Origin: Caenorhabditis elegans
Taxonomy: Eukaryota > Nematoda > Chromadorea > Rhabditida > Rhabditidae
Reading direction: 5' to 3'
Assembly (NCBI RefSeq): GCF_000002985.6
Contig: NC_003283.11
Location: forward strand, 15,625,501 to 15,689,500
Length of the DNA stretch: 64,000 bases
In this document: piece by piece, positions 1-10,064 of the stretch
Layout: each line of letters starts with the position of its first letter
Numbering within the stretch: position 1 is the stretch's first letter
The notes under the pieces: generated by a model
The model's database searches: none
Seen by the model: the letters and a program-made list of their open reading frames with translations, nothing else
What the model was told of the DNA's origin: nothing
Position numbers and translations under genes: made by a program

Positions 1-360
1 GAGAGTATTTACTAGTTAACACCTGTTCACTTTGTTAATTATTTTAATCCAATAAAAACTTGAAATTCGTGAGTGTTTTTGTTCAATGAATAATTTTTAA
101 ATTCATCATTGGAACGTTTTTTTCGTTATTTCAGTCATTCATCTCTTTGCATTTTTCTCTAGTTTTTGTAACAGGAAAATTATATTTCAAACAACCAAGC
201 TGGTCAGTTAAGTTTCTACTTTTCAACGTGACCGTGCCTCCTAAAATCAACTAATGAACCAACCTCTTGGGACTCTACGTGAGCACATCTTTCCATTATG
301 ACTGGGCTCCCATATTGATTTTTCTTCTTTTTTTGCCAGATATCTAATAATTTATTTCAG
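1..360. other. Upstream region of the first gene
   Basis: AT-rich sequence with no supported coding region. It ends in a C. elegans-type 3' splice site (tttatttcag, 351-360) directly against the ATG at 361, so this is either a trans-splice acceptor or the end of an intron whose upstream exon was not found. Confidence 0.5.
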
Positions 361-723
361 ATGTCTTTGAGAAAATCGATGCAGGAGCTGATGAAAGAGG
401 CTGATGAGATTATCCATAAGCAGAATGTTATGGATGGTGTGGCAAATGGTAGCGATCCGGAACCTTCTTGTTCTTCTCTAGCAAAGTGGAGACTGCCACC
501 AATTCCTAGTCCTCCAGCTAAGCAAGCATCGCTCTCGAAATTGACAAGCCTTTCAAGAACACACATGGACCATTCTCCAGTTAAAGAAGAGATCAAGTCA
601 ACAAAAGGATCCGAATACTTGAATCCTGAACCACCCGCAAATTTCCAAAAGCAACTTCCATCTGCGAAAATTCAAAAGGAAGAGGAGAAGCTGCCGAAGC
701 TAAAAGATTCCGGACTTCAATAA
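361..723 (+). CDS. Small Ser/Pro/Lys-rich protein, unknown function
   Basis: A single open exon encodes 120 residues from the ATG that directly follows a tttatttcag acceptor; that contact chooses the start and suggests trans-splicing of the message. The N-terminus is a short amphipathic stretch (MSLRKSMQELMKEADEI); the rest is low-complexity, rich in Ser, Pro and Lys, with a Pro-rich patch (RLPPIPSPPAK) near residue 45. There is no signal peptide, membrane segment or recognised domain. AATAAA overlaps the stop codon. A second small Pro-rich gene starts about 440 bases downstream on the same strand, so the two may share a transcription unit, though the gap is longer than usual for a C. elegans operon. 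I do not recognise the family. Upstream exons cannot be excluded. Confidence 0.6.
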   Translation: MSLRKSMQELMKEADEIIHKQNVMDGVANGSDPEPSCSSLAKWRLPPIPSPPAKQASLSKLTSLSRTHMDHSPVKEEIKSTKGSEYLNPEPPANFQKQLPSAKIQKEEEKLPKLKDSGLQ

Positions 724-724
724 A
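719..724 (+). terminator. Poly(A) signal AATAAA
   Basis: The canonical hexamer overlaps the TAA stop of the first gene, implying an extremely short 3' UTR. Confidence 0.45.
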
Positions 725-1165
725 GAAGACAGACTAAGTTCTATTCTAGCTATTATAAACTCAGTATTCGGGTAAGTATAATTAACGGTAGAAATTGTGG
801 AAGCATTGGTCTTAACGTCGATTGTGTGGCAAGATAGGATTGGGTCAATCAAATAGTTAATCGTGCTCTCCGTACCTGAAAGACGTGCTATCGGTATATC
901 GCTTTATTTTAATTTCAGCTCTTTACATTCTACAACAGCCCCTTTAGTGATATGCATACCTACTCTATTTTTATTCTACCCTTCCCTATACCCTTTCCAT
1001 GCTCACTCCCATCTCCTATGGCAACAAAACCAACGAAGACTAACGAAGGAATCCTATGGGACTTCAGGTGCTCCCTTTTCTAACTTTCATTCTTTCACTC
1101 TTTTTTTGTTGAAAATTACATTTTCCTCTCTTTTTCTAACAATCTAATTTTTCAGACCAACCTAG
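725..1165. other. Intercistronic region
   Basis: Pyrimidine-rich AT sequence between two same-strand small genes. It contains a gtaagtata donor-like site near 772, acceptor-like tttcag near 913-918, and a tttttcag acceptor ending at 1155, 10 bases before the next ATG. A 94-codon open frame at 863-1147 has no start context or protein-like composition. The distance would be long for an SL2 operon spacer. Confidence 0.4.
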
Positions 1166-1826
1166 ATGTTTATTAGAGGATCAATCGTATACGAGCCTTT
1201 AAATCCTCTTCCTAACTATATTCCACCTCGAGCGTCACCACCATCGCCGCCAAAAATGAATGGGAAATATAGCCTTCCACCTCTCACAATGTCACCTCTC
1301 GTGGAGCCAAGTGTCACTGGTAGCTTTGACCACGGAACTACTGGATTGAAAAAAAGCGCGTCAATTGATGGAATTTTCAAGCGAAAACCTGTTGACCCAG
1401 CCGAATATTTTGCCCAATTCAAAGTGCCCAGCTATCTCAAGACATATGAACCCCCAGTTCCCTTGTTCACAATTGTTCGCCGTTCCGAGTCTCTAAATGC
1501 GCGAAGAACAGAATCTCGGAGAAACGAGGATATCCCGAAGCTCGCAAATAACTTATGGAGTAACGATACAGCGGATGACGTTGTTTATAGAATCCTAACA
1601 GGCGGAGGTTGGGGTCGCGATGAGCTGCCTCCACCGGCTCCGAGGGTTCAACGACCGAAGAATGGACAGAATCGTCACCTGTGGCACAAAGAGGAGTCTT
1701 CTCAAGGAGTGATCAGAGGAGTTCGGAAGGTTGGTTAGATGGTGATGCCTAAATGTGAAAAGTTTCCAATGTTTTCAGTTCGCCGAGCCTATGGGCTATG
1801 ATCATCAGTCACGTCGTTTGGATTGA
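1166..1826 (+). CDS. Pro/Arg-rich protein, unknown function, two exons
   Basis: Exon 1 (1166-1729) starts 10 bases after a tttttcag acceptor; exon 2 is 1779-1826. The intron 1730-1778 runs gttggt to ttttcag. Splicing avoids the TAG at 1736-1738, extends the protein by 15 residues ending QSRRLD, and gives 203 residues in all. The sequence is basic and Pro-rich (PPRASPPSPPK near residue 23), with a conserved-looking block around residues 74-100 (DPAEYFAQFKVPSYLK, YEPPVPLFTIVRRSESL) and a Gly-rich patch (ILTGGGWGRDELPPPAPR) near residue 145. There is no signal peptide or TM segment. Probably an intracellular, largely disordered protein. I do not recognise the family. AATAAA lies at 1941-1946. 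Confidence 0.65.
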
Positions 1827-1940
1827 AGAATCACCACGTTACAATATTCACCATACACCTCTTTATCATTACTCTTTCCTCTCTTAGATTCTATTAACCT
1901 TTCGAACATTAAAAAAAAACTATGTAGTGATACCAAAATT

Positions 1941-1946
1941 AATAAA
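1941..1946 (+). terminator. Poly(A) signal AATAAA
   Basis: About 115 bases after the spliced stop codon at 1826, a plausible 3' end for the Pro/Arg-rich gene. Confidence 0.45.
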
Positions 1947-2624
1947 TTTTACTCCAATTATCGGGATTCAAAATATCACAAATAACTGTAAACGGTAGTA
2001 ATATCTTTTGTCGGAGGTGGCAAATCATTCTACTCAGCAATAGTTTCGTTTTCTTCCACTTGTAGTTTTACCAAACTTCGCAGAGATACAAGCATGCTTG
2101 ACAGAAATGCATGACAGTATCCTGAGTGCTTCTCGGCCCGCGGCCCGCTCATGCCTCACAACACTTAGAGATTTTTGTTGCGATTGAGCCCCAACACATT
2201 TTGGGTCGACCCACGACCTCAGATCTTGTGTGGTTCGATCCCGAACTCAGACCCATTTTGAGCCGATCCCCGACAACAAAACCATATTCTGTCGACACGT
2301 GGCTACTGACTATTGTGTGTTGTCACGCTGTCACCTCTAGATCAACAAAATTTCTTTTTTCTATTTGTGGATTCAGCCACCTCACATGATATTTTCAAAT
2401 TTTAACAAACGAAAACAATAACTAATTTGAAATGTCTAATGAGTAAGCAATATGATGACGTCTTGATGTCTCATGGGAGGTGGTTCTTGAAATGATTTGG
2501 ACCATTGATTTTATTTTAAAACTTTAAAGTTTAATGATACAGGAAAATAATGATTGTGTTCAAAAAGTTCAAAACGTTTCCGTTTAAAAGAGACCAAATA
2601 AGATTTTTTTTTGAGGAATTTTCA
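1947..2624. other. Convergent intergenic region
   Basis: No supported gene. An unusually GC-rich patch at 2115-2340 (for example tcggcccgcggcccgctc near 2134) contrasts with the AT-rich flanks and may be an old repeat. The 87-codon frame across it has no splice context or recognisable protein. Confidence 0.35.
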
Positions 2625-4143
2625 TTAGTTTGAAGCAACCACATGATTCCGAAGTTCCATTTGATTTGGGTTGCTTTGATTGTTGCTGGAATTTGGAGAC
2701 GGTTTTCTTAAAAAGCATCCAAAGAAATCTAAAACTTCCATGTCTTGAAATCAAAAAAATATGTGCTCTCACCCAAGATAGCCTGACGATAACTACGAAT
2801 AATGAAAAAATTGGGGAGCGGGTCCAAGATTGGGTACAGAAATACTGAAAAAGTCGGGAGCTCGCCGAAGAACAATATTGACTGGCCAAACATGGAGAAG
2901 AGGAATCCCAAACTTGCTGGAATGTGCATCAGGATCACTGGGATGAGAGTTTGAAAGACTAGAGCATAGAATAATTGAGATTGGAGAGAATGGTCGACCG
3001 ACGATCTCATAGCGGCCATGGACTTGATGTTTCTGTAGATAGAGTAGCCACAGTAGAATACTGTGATGAAGCTTAGACCCTGGATGGATTTTTCCTTTAA
3101 TTTTTAGTTTGTATTTCTCAACTCACAATAAGCACAGTCATTATTCCAATTGGTCCAGCCGCGTCCCAATTAAGATGGTAAACTCCTTTCTCGTCCTGAA
3201 CTTGAAAGCATGGGCCCAAGTAGTCGATTTCGGCGAGTTGTAGGTTCCTTGGCTTTAAATATTCTTGGGTAAGAATCAGGTCGGCTTGCGGAATTGGGTG
3301 GAATAAAATGCACAAGAAACTCCAGACGACCCCGATGCAAAGTGTGAATCCAATTAGACTGATAACTTTTAGAAGATGACGGGTTTTGATGAAGTGACTT
3401 CTGAACAAAAATCAAGGTACTAGGTTTAAGGCAAATCATATGACTATCAGAAATGCTAGCTGCAGGTTTTTTCCCTGGTAAATCTGATCTCAGGTAAGTT
3501 GAAGGGTTTCAGGAAACAAGATAATTATCAGGGCGTGTATATATATTTTCTACATAGTAGGCTGAATTTAAGTCATACCGGAACTTGCGATATGACCGAT
3601 TTACCTTTCGCGAACAGGTGGTAAGGTGGAAATTGAACTAGCCACCTTCCGAGTGACAATAGCCACTCGGACCCATTTTTCTTATTTCTGGTACCATTAA
3701 ATAATTCGCTAAAAATATGAAATGGCATCCATATTCGTCACTCACCCAGTCATAACAAGATATCGATAAACAAAATGGATAGCGAAAATCGCCATGGACA
3801 TCCCAAAAAGACTGCAGAAAACAACTGAAATTTCAAATTTCAGCAACCGACATTTCACAGGAAACTCACTTAACGCAAATTGCAGCGCAATGTCCGGCAA
3901 AACTGCCAACCGTTTCTCAATAGTGATCAAAAACGCTGAGTCTTTACTGAATATTTCAGGGACCGTGGAAAAATCAAGCAGAGAGTATATGATCTCGAAA
4001 ATCGAAATATACATCATCAAATACTTGTAGTTACCCAACTTTTTTGGGGATTTATACAAAATCAACAGAGCTAGAATGGAATTGTTAAAAAGTCCAAGAA
4101 AAGCGCAAGTTCGCTGGAATATTTCACGATAGTTCGAGAACAT
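2625..4143 (-). CDS. str-type seven-TM chemoreceptor, intact, five exons
   Basis: Predicted chemosensory GPCR of the Str superfamily, acting in the plasma or ciliary membrane of sensory neurons; that role is family knowledge, not visible here. Exons in transcription order are 4143-3870, 3824-3746, 3400-3127, 3079-2773 and 2728-2625. All junctions are GT-AG with compatible phases and give 345 residues with no stop. The first intron is 45 bases and open, so the unspliced frame reads through it. Family marks include SPKKLGNYKYLMMYISIFE after TM1, GMSMAIFAIHFVYRYLV at TM3, NWDAAGPIGIMTVLI before TM5 and FQTLIPVILMHIPASLGFLF in TM6. A YPILDPLP-type motif followed by IIRSYRQAI closes TM7, and the tail is Asn-rich. 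srj is the main alternative to str. It lies convergent to the Pro/Arg-rich gene and heads a minus-strand receptor block. Confidence 0.85.
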
Positions 4144-4703
4144 TCTCTGAGACGTTTTTTTGTGATAATAATGCGAAAATTCTTGTTACAAAAAGGTATA
4201 TTTCCCCATTTCCGGTGCAGAAAGTATTGTCTAGTAATTATTTACGGGTTCTGTTTGATGGTAGAACTGAAAATTAATTTCCGGGAGAATACTACTGTCT
4301 AGAAATATTTTCGTTTGGTCGCAAAATTTGATGCATTCCATTAGAGTCACGAAGTTTCCGTTTCTCTAACTTTCAAGTTTAAACAGCGCAAGTTTGGCCT
4401 ACCCAGCCGGGTTCTGTTCGGTCCTGACCAGGGTCGGAGGTACATTTTCTTCATCATGCTATTCAATGCATCTGTTTATTCTCTTGTGATAAACTTTATT
4501 GGAGTAGATAAAATGGTAGTAATACATTATAAAAAATTTGAGCCACGTTGATTAATCAGTGAAAAAAATTCTTGGAAACGAGTTTTTTTTAGAAAGCTGT
4601 CTGTCCAATTGAGATCCTTGGAAACGAGCAACACGTGGTATGCTTTTCAATATGCAAGAACAGAGATGAAGCCGGTTTCTGATAGAATAAGAGGGTTCTA
4701 GGT
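4144..4703. other. Intergenic between str-type gene and srz pseudogene
   Basis: Upstream region of the str-type gene and downstream region of the srz pseudogene. A short GC-rich patch at 4395-4440 is the only visible irregularity. No gene or repeat recognised. Confidence 0.4.
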
Positions 4704-6024
4704 TCAATGTGTTGAGTAAATTGTAGCTGCGCGTGTCAACACTGTAGCACCAGTTTTGAGATTAAACAAAACATTGAACAACTTCGAAAAACTGAATGAG
4801 GAAAACAATAGTTTTATGTTTCTCTCGTTGCATGATAAGTATGACACCTGGACGATTAACGGTGTGGTTATGAAGTCTGTCACAATCATCCAATGAAGGA
4901 ATAAACTGGAATTGAAATCACCACCACAGCTTGCCATAAGGTATGTGAGAACGTGGGTCTGGAACATTCAATTTTCAGTTTCATTCGGCATAGAAATCAA
5001 ATTTTTTAACCCGATTCTTAAATCTAAGTAGGCTTTCTACAAAAACACTTCATGAAAATTATGAAAGGTTATCGTTTTTTTAGCCTACATAGTTTTGTCT
5101 ATTAAACAATTGTCCAGAAAAAATATACAACTAACAGATTTGAATGTAAAAACCACCATTGTCTGCAGGAAAATGTATTTTTGAGGATTGGAATGTTGTG
5201 CTGATTGCAAATTAACCATTTTTCGAATACTTATGACAATTGGAATATATAAAAATGCAGAGAGAAACACAAGAGCATCATTGATAGAGCAATTAATCTT
5301 AATGAAAGTTTTTGTTTTCAGCCCCTCGAGGGATTCATACCCAATTGAAAAAATCAATCCAATATTCGCCTTGATTCATTGCCACAAATTTCCAAGTGGA
5401 GAAAATGTCAAAGGAAAGTTCTTTAAAAATATTAAAAAGTACAAATGTTTAATTTTAATGATCCTATGCAGATATTCAAACTTTTTTTCGCTGGATGAGC
5501 AAAAGTATATAACAAACCGCTGAACTGCTAGTACAAACATTAACATGGGAAATGCTTGAGTTATGGTGTGAAGCAATTTACATAAGCTATAGCAAAACAA
5601 TATTGGGAGTTCTATGCCTATCTCTCTGAAATATGAACTCAAATTAATAGCGTGAAATGCTTCCGCGCTTACAAAAAGTATAGTTTGAGGATAAAAAAAA
5701 ATGAAATACACATTAAAACAAATATAAAATAGTACATTTTTACCATTTGACTAAAGTGTTTGATGATTGGGTAGATGAAAATCTGAAATTATCTGAAGTT
5801 TAAAAACATTAATTTTACAATTTTCACCAACTTACCTCTTTATCTTTCTCATGGTTTATTTTATTGGCGTATATATAAAATGGAAGTAAAATGGTATAAA
5901 TAATCATAGATGCAATAAAAAATAAAATAACTAATAGATTGAACCAAAGATCGATACCTTCAAAATGTCGATCTTCATTGAATTTTTCGGTAATGTCGAT
6001 ATCCAGCATTTGGTCTTTTTTCAT
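4704..6024 (-). pseudogene. srz-type chemoreceptor pseudogene with in-frame stop
   Basis: The exons follow the srz pattern: 6024-5836 (TM1, ending LLPFYIYANKINHEKDKE), 5782-5673 (IFIYPIIKHFSQMVK), from 5625 on (ITQAFPMLMFVLAVQRFVIY), a TM5 exon ending 5136 (SAFLYIPIVISIRKM, NPQKYIFLQTMVVF), and 4958-4704 (DFITTPLIVQVSYLSCNERN). The frame is continuous from 5625 to 5136 except for a TGA at 5376-5378, just before the usual TM4-TM5 junction. The intact neighbour has a proper intron there; none can be drawn here. Everything else, including donors and acceptors, is well preserved, so the loss looks recent. A read-through or population null allele is possible. Start is the ATG at 6022-6024. Confidence 0.75.
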
Positions 6025-6251
6025 TATTCCGGTAGTATTTCTGTTTACTGAGCAAGCTAACAAATTTGAACAAGATTGAACAAGAATCAGAAAAGCTGAG
6101 AGGAACTTAGAGGAATTAGAAGAGTCAGACGTTTTTCACGAAACTGCAATTTTGTAACAGCTGCTGCCTGTCTGGCTGAAACACTGAGCATTACGAGACT
6201 ATTTTATAATAGTGAAAAACACAGTTAGAACAGTTTATTCCTGGGAAAAGT

Positions 6252-6996
6252 TCGATGTTAAATATGTTGAATGATTTGTAGGCAACACAGTAGCACCAAA
6301 AAGTAGCCTAGGGTACTTTTTGTGACATTTTTTTTCAGCAAATATTCTCCCGATTCATGCTTCCATGTATCAAGCGCTTTCCGTGACGATGTAATTTGAA
6401 AGCTACGTTTCTTCATTTTTTTGACTGATCGTTTTGTAGATTCCGTTGAATGTGAATGAATAAGGTTTAGACAGTACCATTTACTTTCTCAAGAAGAGAA
6501 ATTAAGCTCCCTTCCTTTTTTAATAATTTTTTTCAATATCCGTTTCGAATATTGCGATATGCAATACGGAAGAAAACAAATATTTTCGTTTTTGCCACTA
6601 ATAATTTTGGAAGTGGACCAAAAAAAATTTTGTTGTACAGTTTTTATACTTTAACTTTGTTTTAATTGTTCGTGTTAAAACATAAAAAGATTCGAAACAT
6701 GCGACATTGCTCTGGATTTCCTTGATATCTCTTTTTTTATTTTTTTTATTTGACAATTTGCCAAAACTTTGACTGAACATTTAAAAAAATCTAAAATTTT
6801 TTGAAACTGCTACAACTTTCTAATTTGGCCGTATAAATTCAGAAGTTAGGTCCCATGTACATTCACAGTTTTCACCGGCTTGCCTCTGTATCTGTCTCTC
6901 TCTCTCTCGGGGTTTATTTTAGTCGAGACATTCAAAATGTGGTCCTTTTTTGAATTGCACGAGAGTATCAATAACCAGCATTTTGTCTTGTTTCAT
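6252..6996 (-). pseudogene. srz relic: eroded exon 1 and 3' end only
   Basis: Positions 6996-6862 on the minus strand resemble exon 1 of the srz pseudogene just downstream: a start reading MKQDKMLVIDT, and an end matching the KINHEKDKE coding end and its gtaag donor. All of TM1 is deleted between them and there is an in-frame stop. Positions 6300-6252 resemble the last bases of the same gene (gtgctac near 6295, then a fragment around its stop). Nothing recognisable lies between 6300 and 6860 apart from AT-rich sequence. A short TC microsatellite sits at 6890-6908 inside the relic. Confidence 0.5.
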
Positions 6997-7562
6997 AATT
7001 TTGTAGTATGTATGTTTTCCGACCAAGCTAAAAAATACTAAAAATACAGACAAGTTTGACAAATTTGAACCCCACTGATTAAGCAAAAAAGCTTAGAGGA
7101 GCTAGTCGGATTTTTGTTTTCACGGAATCGTGGGTTTGTGAAAATGAAATTTCAAGATCCGTGATTTATGTTTTTTTTTATTATAAAATCTTGAAACACG
7201 ATTAGATCAGTTTATTTTCAAAAATGCGTTTCAGGTTCAATGTGTTGAGTAACTTGTAGTTGCACGAGTACAAAAATTAAAACATGGAATACTTGAGTAA
7301 TTGTGTAAAGTAAGATGAATAAACCGAAGCAAAAGAATACTATTACTGGTATGATCACATTTCTGAAAAATTTGAAGTAAATTTTGATGAAAGCCGATGG
7401 CACAGTTACAATAAATAAAGTTTCTCGAAAACCGAAAGGATGATACTTGCAAAAACAAATATCAGATAGAATATTTTTACCATTTGACAAAAATGTTTGG
7501 TGATTGGATAGATCAAAATCTGAAATTTAGTAGTCTTTTAACGTTATGTAATAATTACCAGG

Positions 7563-7735
7563 GGTGGTGGTGGGCAAGGGGTGGGCGGCAAACGACTTTG
7601 TTCCGGCAACTCGGCAAATCGGCAATTTGTCGAAAATAAAAATTTCCGGCGACTCGGCAAATTGGAAGATTGCAGAAACCGGCAATTTGCCGAATTTGCC
7701 GGAAAAAACAAAATCGCCAAAAATGTTCGGCAAAT
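7563..7735. repeat. CGGCAAATTTGCCG-type repeat, copy 1
   Basis: Dense run of ggcaa/ttgcc words (for example ggcggcaaacgac near 7586, cggcaatttgccg near 7680) beginning with aggggtgg and gggtgggcgg. Similar blocks occur at 11430-11545, 36497-36890 and 40393-40552, so this is an interspersed family rather than local low complexity. Confidence 0.6.
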
Positions 7736-9062
7736 TGTGGTTTTACACATTTTTTCTGGAAATTTCAGAACTTCAATTTTAAACGGCAATATTGTACGCA
7801 GAGTGTTCCTACAACCATTTTAAAAATTAAACAAATTTTATGACAATATCTAATGAAAACAGAAAAAGAATTTCAAAAAAAAACACTGATTTAAGGCGTC
7901 GCCACGGCCTCTCTTCATTTCAAAAAATAAATCAAATTGACGTGATGAACTTTCTCTGCGTCTCTCATGGGCGAGAGAGTGAGCTTTTTGAGCCGAATTT
8001 GTACTGAAAACGGTAAAATAGGCCGGAAACGGCTGATAGTGAACAAAATCTAATAAAAATTTACTAACTGCCTGATCAAACACATAGAAATAATATGAAA
8101 AAAGGGCAAAATTGTAAATCACCTATGAATACGCCCACATGTGAAAGTTCAAAATTAGTGATTTTCCAGACAAAACTGATTAAAGCCGGCGATTCGCTGA
8201 TAAATCTTTAAGTTTTTTATTAATATATTGTCAATTAAGACTAAGTGTATCTATTTTTATGCAAATATCTAGGTTAGTGATGTTCACGACGCCGGCAGAC
8301 GGAAAAACAAAAGGCTACCTCGAAAAATGGATTTTTTTGGGACCTCTAGTGATCCTTGAAAAGAGAAATTTGAAAATTGAAGGTAACCATTTTGTAGATA
8401 ATTTTTTTCTGATTATTTTCTGTAAAATCGTTAAAAAACGACAATTTTTGGCGGGTTTTCCTAATTTTACGAGACGCACCAAGACATAATCAAAAATTCA
8501 ACCTCACCAAAAGTTGCAAAATTCTCTAAGGAAGAGATAAAGATGTCAATCACCTGATTTGATCAAAAACTGATTGAGTAACTTCAGTTTTAAGACAATG
8601 CGATTGTAATTTTTGGACAACCGCAAGCATAATAGTTGATGTGAACGCTTTTGAAAACATATAACTCGGTAACCAGAAAAGCTATCAAGAAACTTTGAAC
8701 TACAAAAATAATCTTGATAACACAAGAAACATTTTCTATGTGCATAATACTTGGCTATTCTCACAAAATACATAGTTTAAGCTATGTAAAGATTCAATGC
8801 TTTGAAAAACTTTGATAGAGATACCACGAAGGTATTCGAAATTATCCGTTTGCACAATCAACTCAAAGAAGCAAAAAATAACAAAGTCTTGATTAATACC
8901 GTCTGATACCTTTTTCATATGTCACTTTTTGTTTTTCCCGTACGGGATCCCGTCTTTACAGTCGGCAACCGACTGAAACCGAGGCCACCAATGAATAACT
9001 CAGGTTGTGAACCCTGCCGGGAAAGTCTCATCAGTTTTCCATCAGTGTACGACAAAAAATAT
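7736..9062. other. Expanded intron or intergenic filler, no gene recognised
   Basis: AT-rich DNA inside the disrupted srz locus. Two overlapping minus-strand open frames at 8546-8918 (75 and 60 codons) look mildly protein-like but match no family I know and lack clear splice sites. They may be remnants of an inserted element. Confidence 0.35.
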
Positions 9063-9213
9063 ACCGTATTTTCTCTATTAGTCTTGCACCCCTATTAGTA
9101 TTGCACCCCTACGGACCAATCGAAAATCAGTCATGCGGACTCTATTAGTCTTGCACCCCTACGGGTCAATTGAAAATTAGTCTTGCATTCAAGACTAATA
9201 GAGGAAATACGGT
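9063..9213. mobile_element. Short inverted-repeat element (MITE-like)
   Basis: The ends accgtattttctctattagt and its near complement actaatagaggaaatacggt form ~24-base terminal inverted repeats around a core of repeated tattagtcttgcacccct words. The length is ~150 bp with no coding capacity. It lies in the first intron of the srz pseudogene. Confidence 0.65.
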
Positions 9214-10064
9214 GATTGGGTACGATAGGAATACGGTAGGTTTATAAGTTATGTAAGTTTCTACAAATGTAACTACTTCAGTTTCTCTGTACCAAACTTT
9301 GAAGAATTTTTTATTACTTTAAAGATCACTGAAATAGTGAGCCGTTGTCTACGAGATCAAATATGTCCGAAAATTACCATTTGGTATCGGTCCTAACAAA
9401 TCAGTATTTATACCAAAGTTGTTTCTTCGTCAATATTTTGAATTTAATTTAAAAACACATATATTATTCAATTTTCAATCTCACGTGAGAGAGTGTGAGA
9501 GAAAAAGAGGAATTTTGAAATAAATGAAATTGAGAGAGGCCGTGCGTCGCTGATTGGTCGACATGCGCTATGTATATGTTGTACACACTTTTCTGCAATT
9601 TGCCTCTTTATCTCTTTCATGGTTTACTTTATTGGTGTAAATATAAAGTGGAAGTAATACGCTGTAAATAATCATGAATGCAATTAACGATACACCAAAC
9701 AATGCACGCAAACAAAGATTTTTATAATTTAAACTAGAGTTATTCACGAAGTTTACAACATTATCGTAATCTGACATTGTATTTGGTTCACGGTTTTAGT
9801 GGAATTTCAGGGAGCAGGCAGATAATGAAAAAATTGGAAGAAGTTGGAGCCAAGTTGATTGATCCGGAGTTTTTAGGAGAACTAGTCAGTTTCCGGTCTT
9901 TCGTGAAATTGTCTTCTTGAATTAAATTTCAAAGACGAGCACCACGAGGAATGTTTTCAACTTATGTAAATGAGAAATGTTGATTAAAAGATTCCGATTT
10001 TAGGAATGGAGTAACAAAAATACTCCCTTGACGTGATTGATTTTTTCAAAATATTGTACAAGTC

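Larger units (their letters stand above)
7237..9777 (-). pseudogene. srz-type pseudogene with internal deletion and expanded first intron
   Basis: Exon 1 at 9777-9604 is intact (58 codons, ending VLLPLYIYTNKVNHERDKE), but its donor reads GC instead of GT. The matching second exon is about 2.1 kb away at 7519-7410 (ILIYPITKHFCQMVK), and the third begins at 7362 (LLYTITQVFHVLIFVL). After TM3 the sequence jumps straight to the last codons of an srz gene (RATTSYSTH, stop 7237-7239), matching the C-terminus of the pseudogene at 4.7 kb; TM4 to TM7 are missing. The first intron holds repeat insertions (7563-7735 and 9063-9213). Joining exon 1 to the rest is inference from order and phase. Confidence 0.6.

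Noticed and set aside
863-1147. 94-codon frame between the first two genes
   Set aside because: Composition is that of pyrimidine-rich spacer DNA, there is no acceptor at its start, and it overlaps the likely trans-splice polypyrimidine region.
2126-2389. 87-codon plus-strand frame
   Set aside because: It covers an anomalous GC-rich patch without splice sites or recognisable motifs; the frame is probably open by base composition.
8546-8918. Candidate small gene in the srz intron expansion
   Set aside because: Two frames overlap out of phase, no family match comes to mind and no splice sites join them; noted in the filler entry only.
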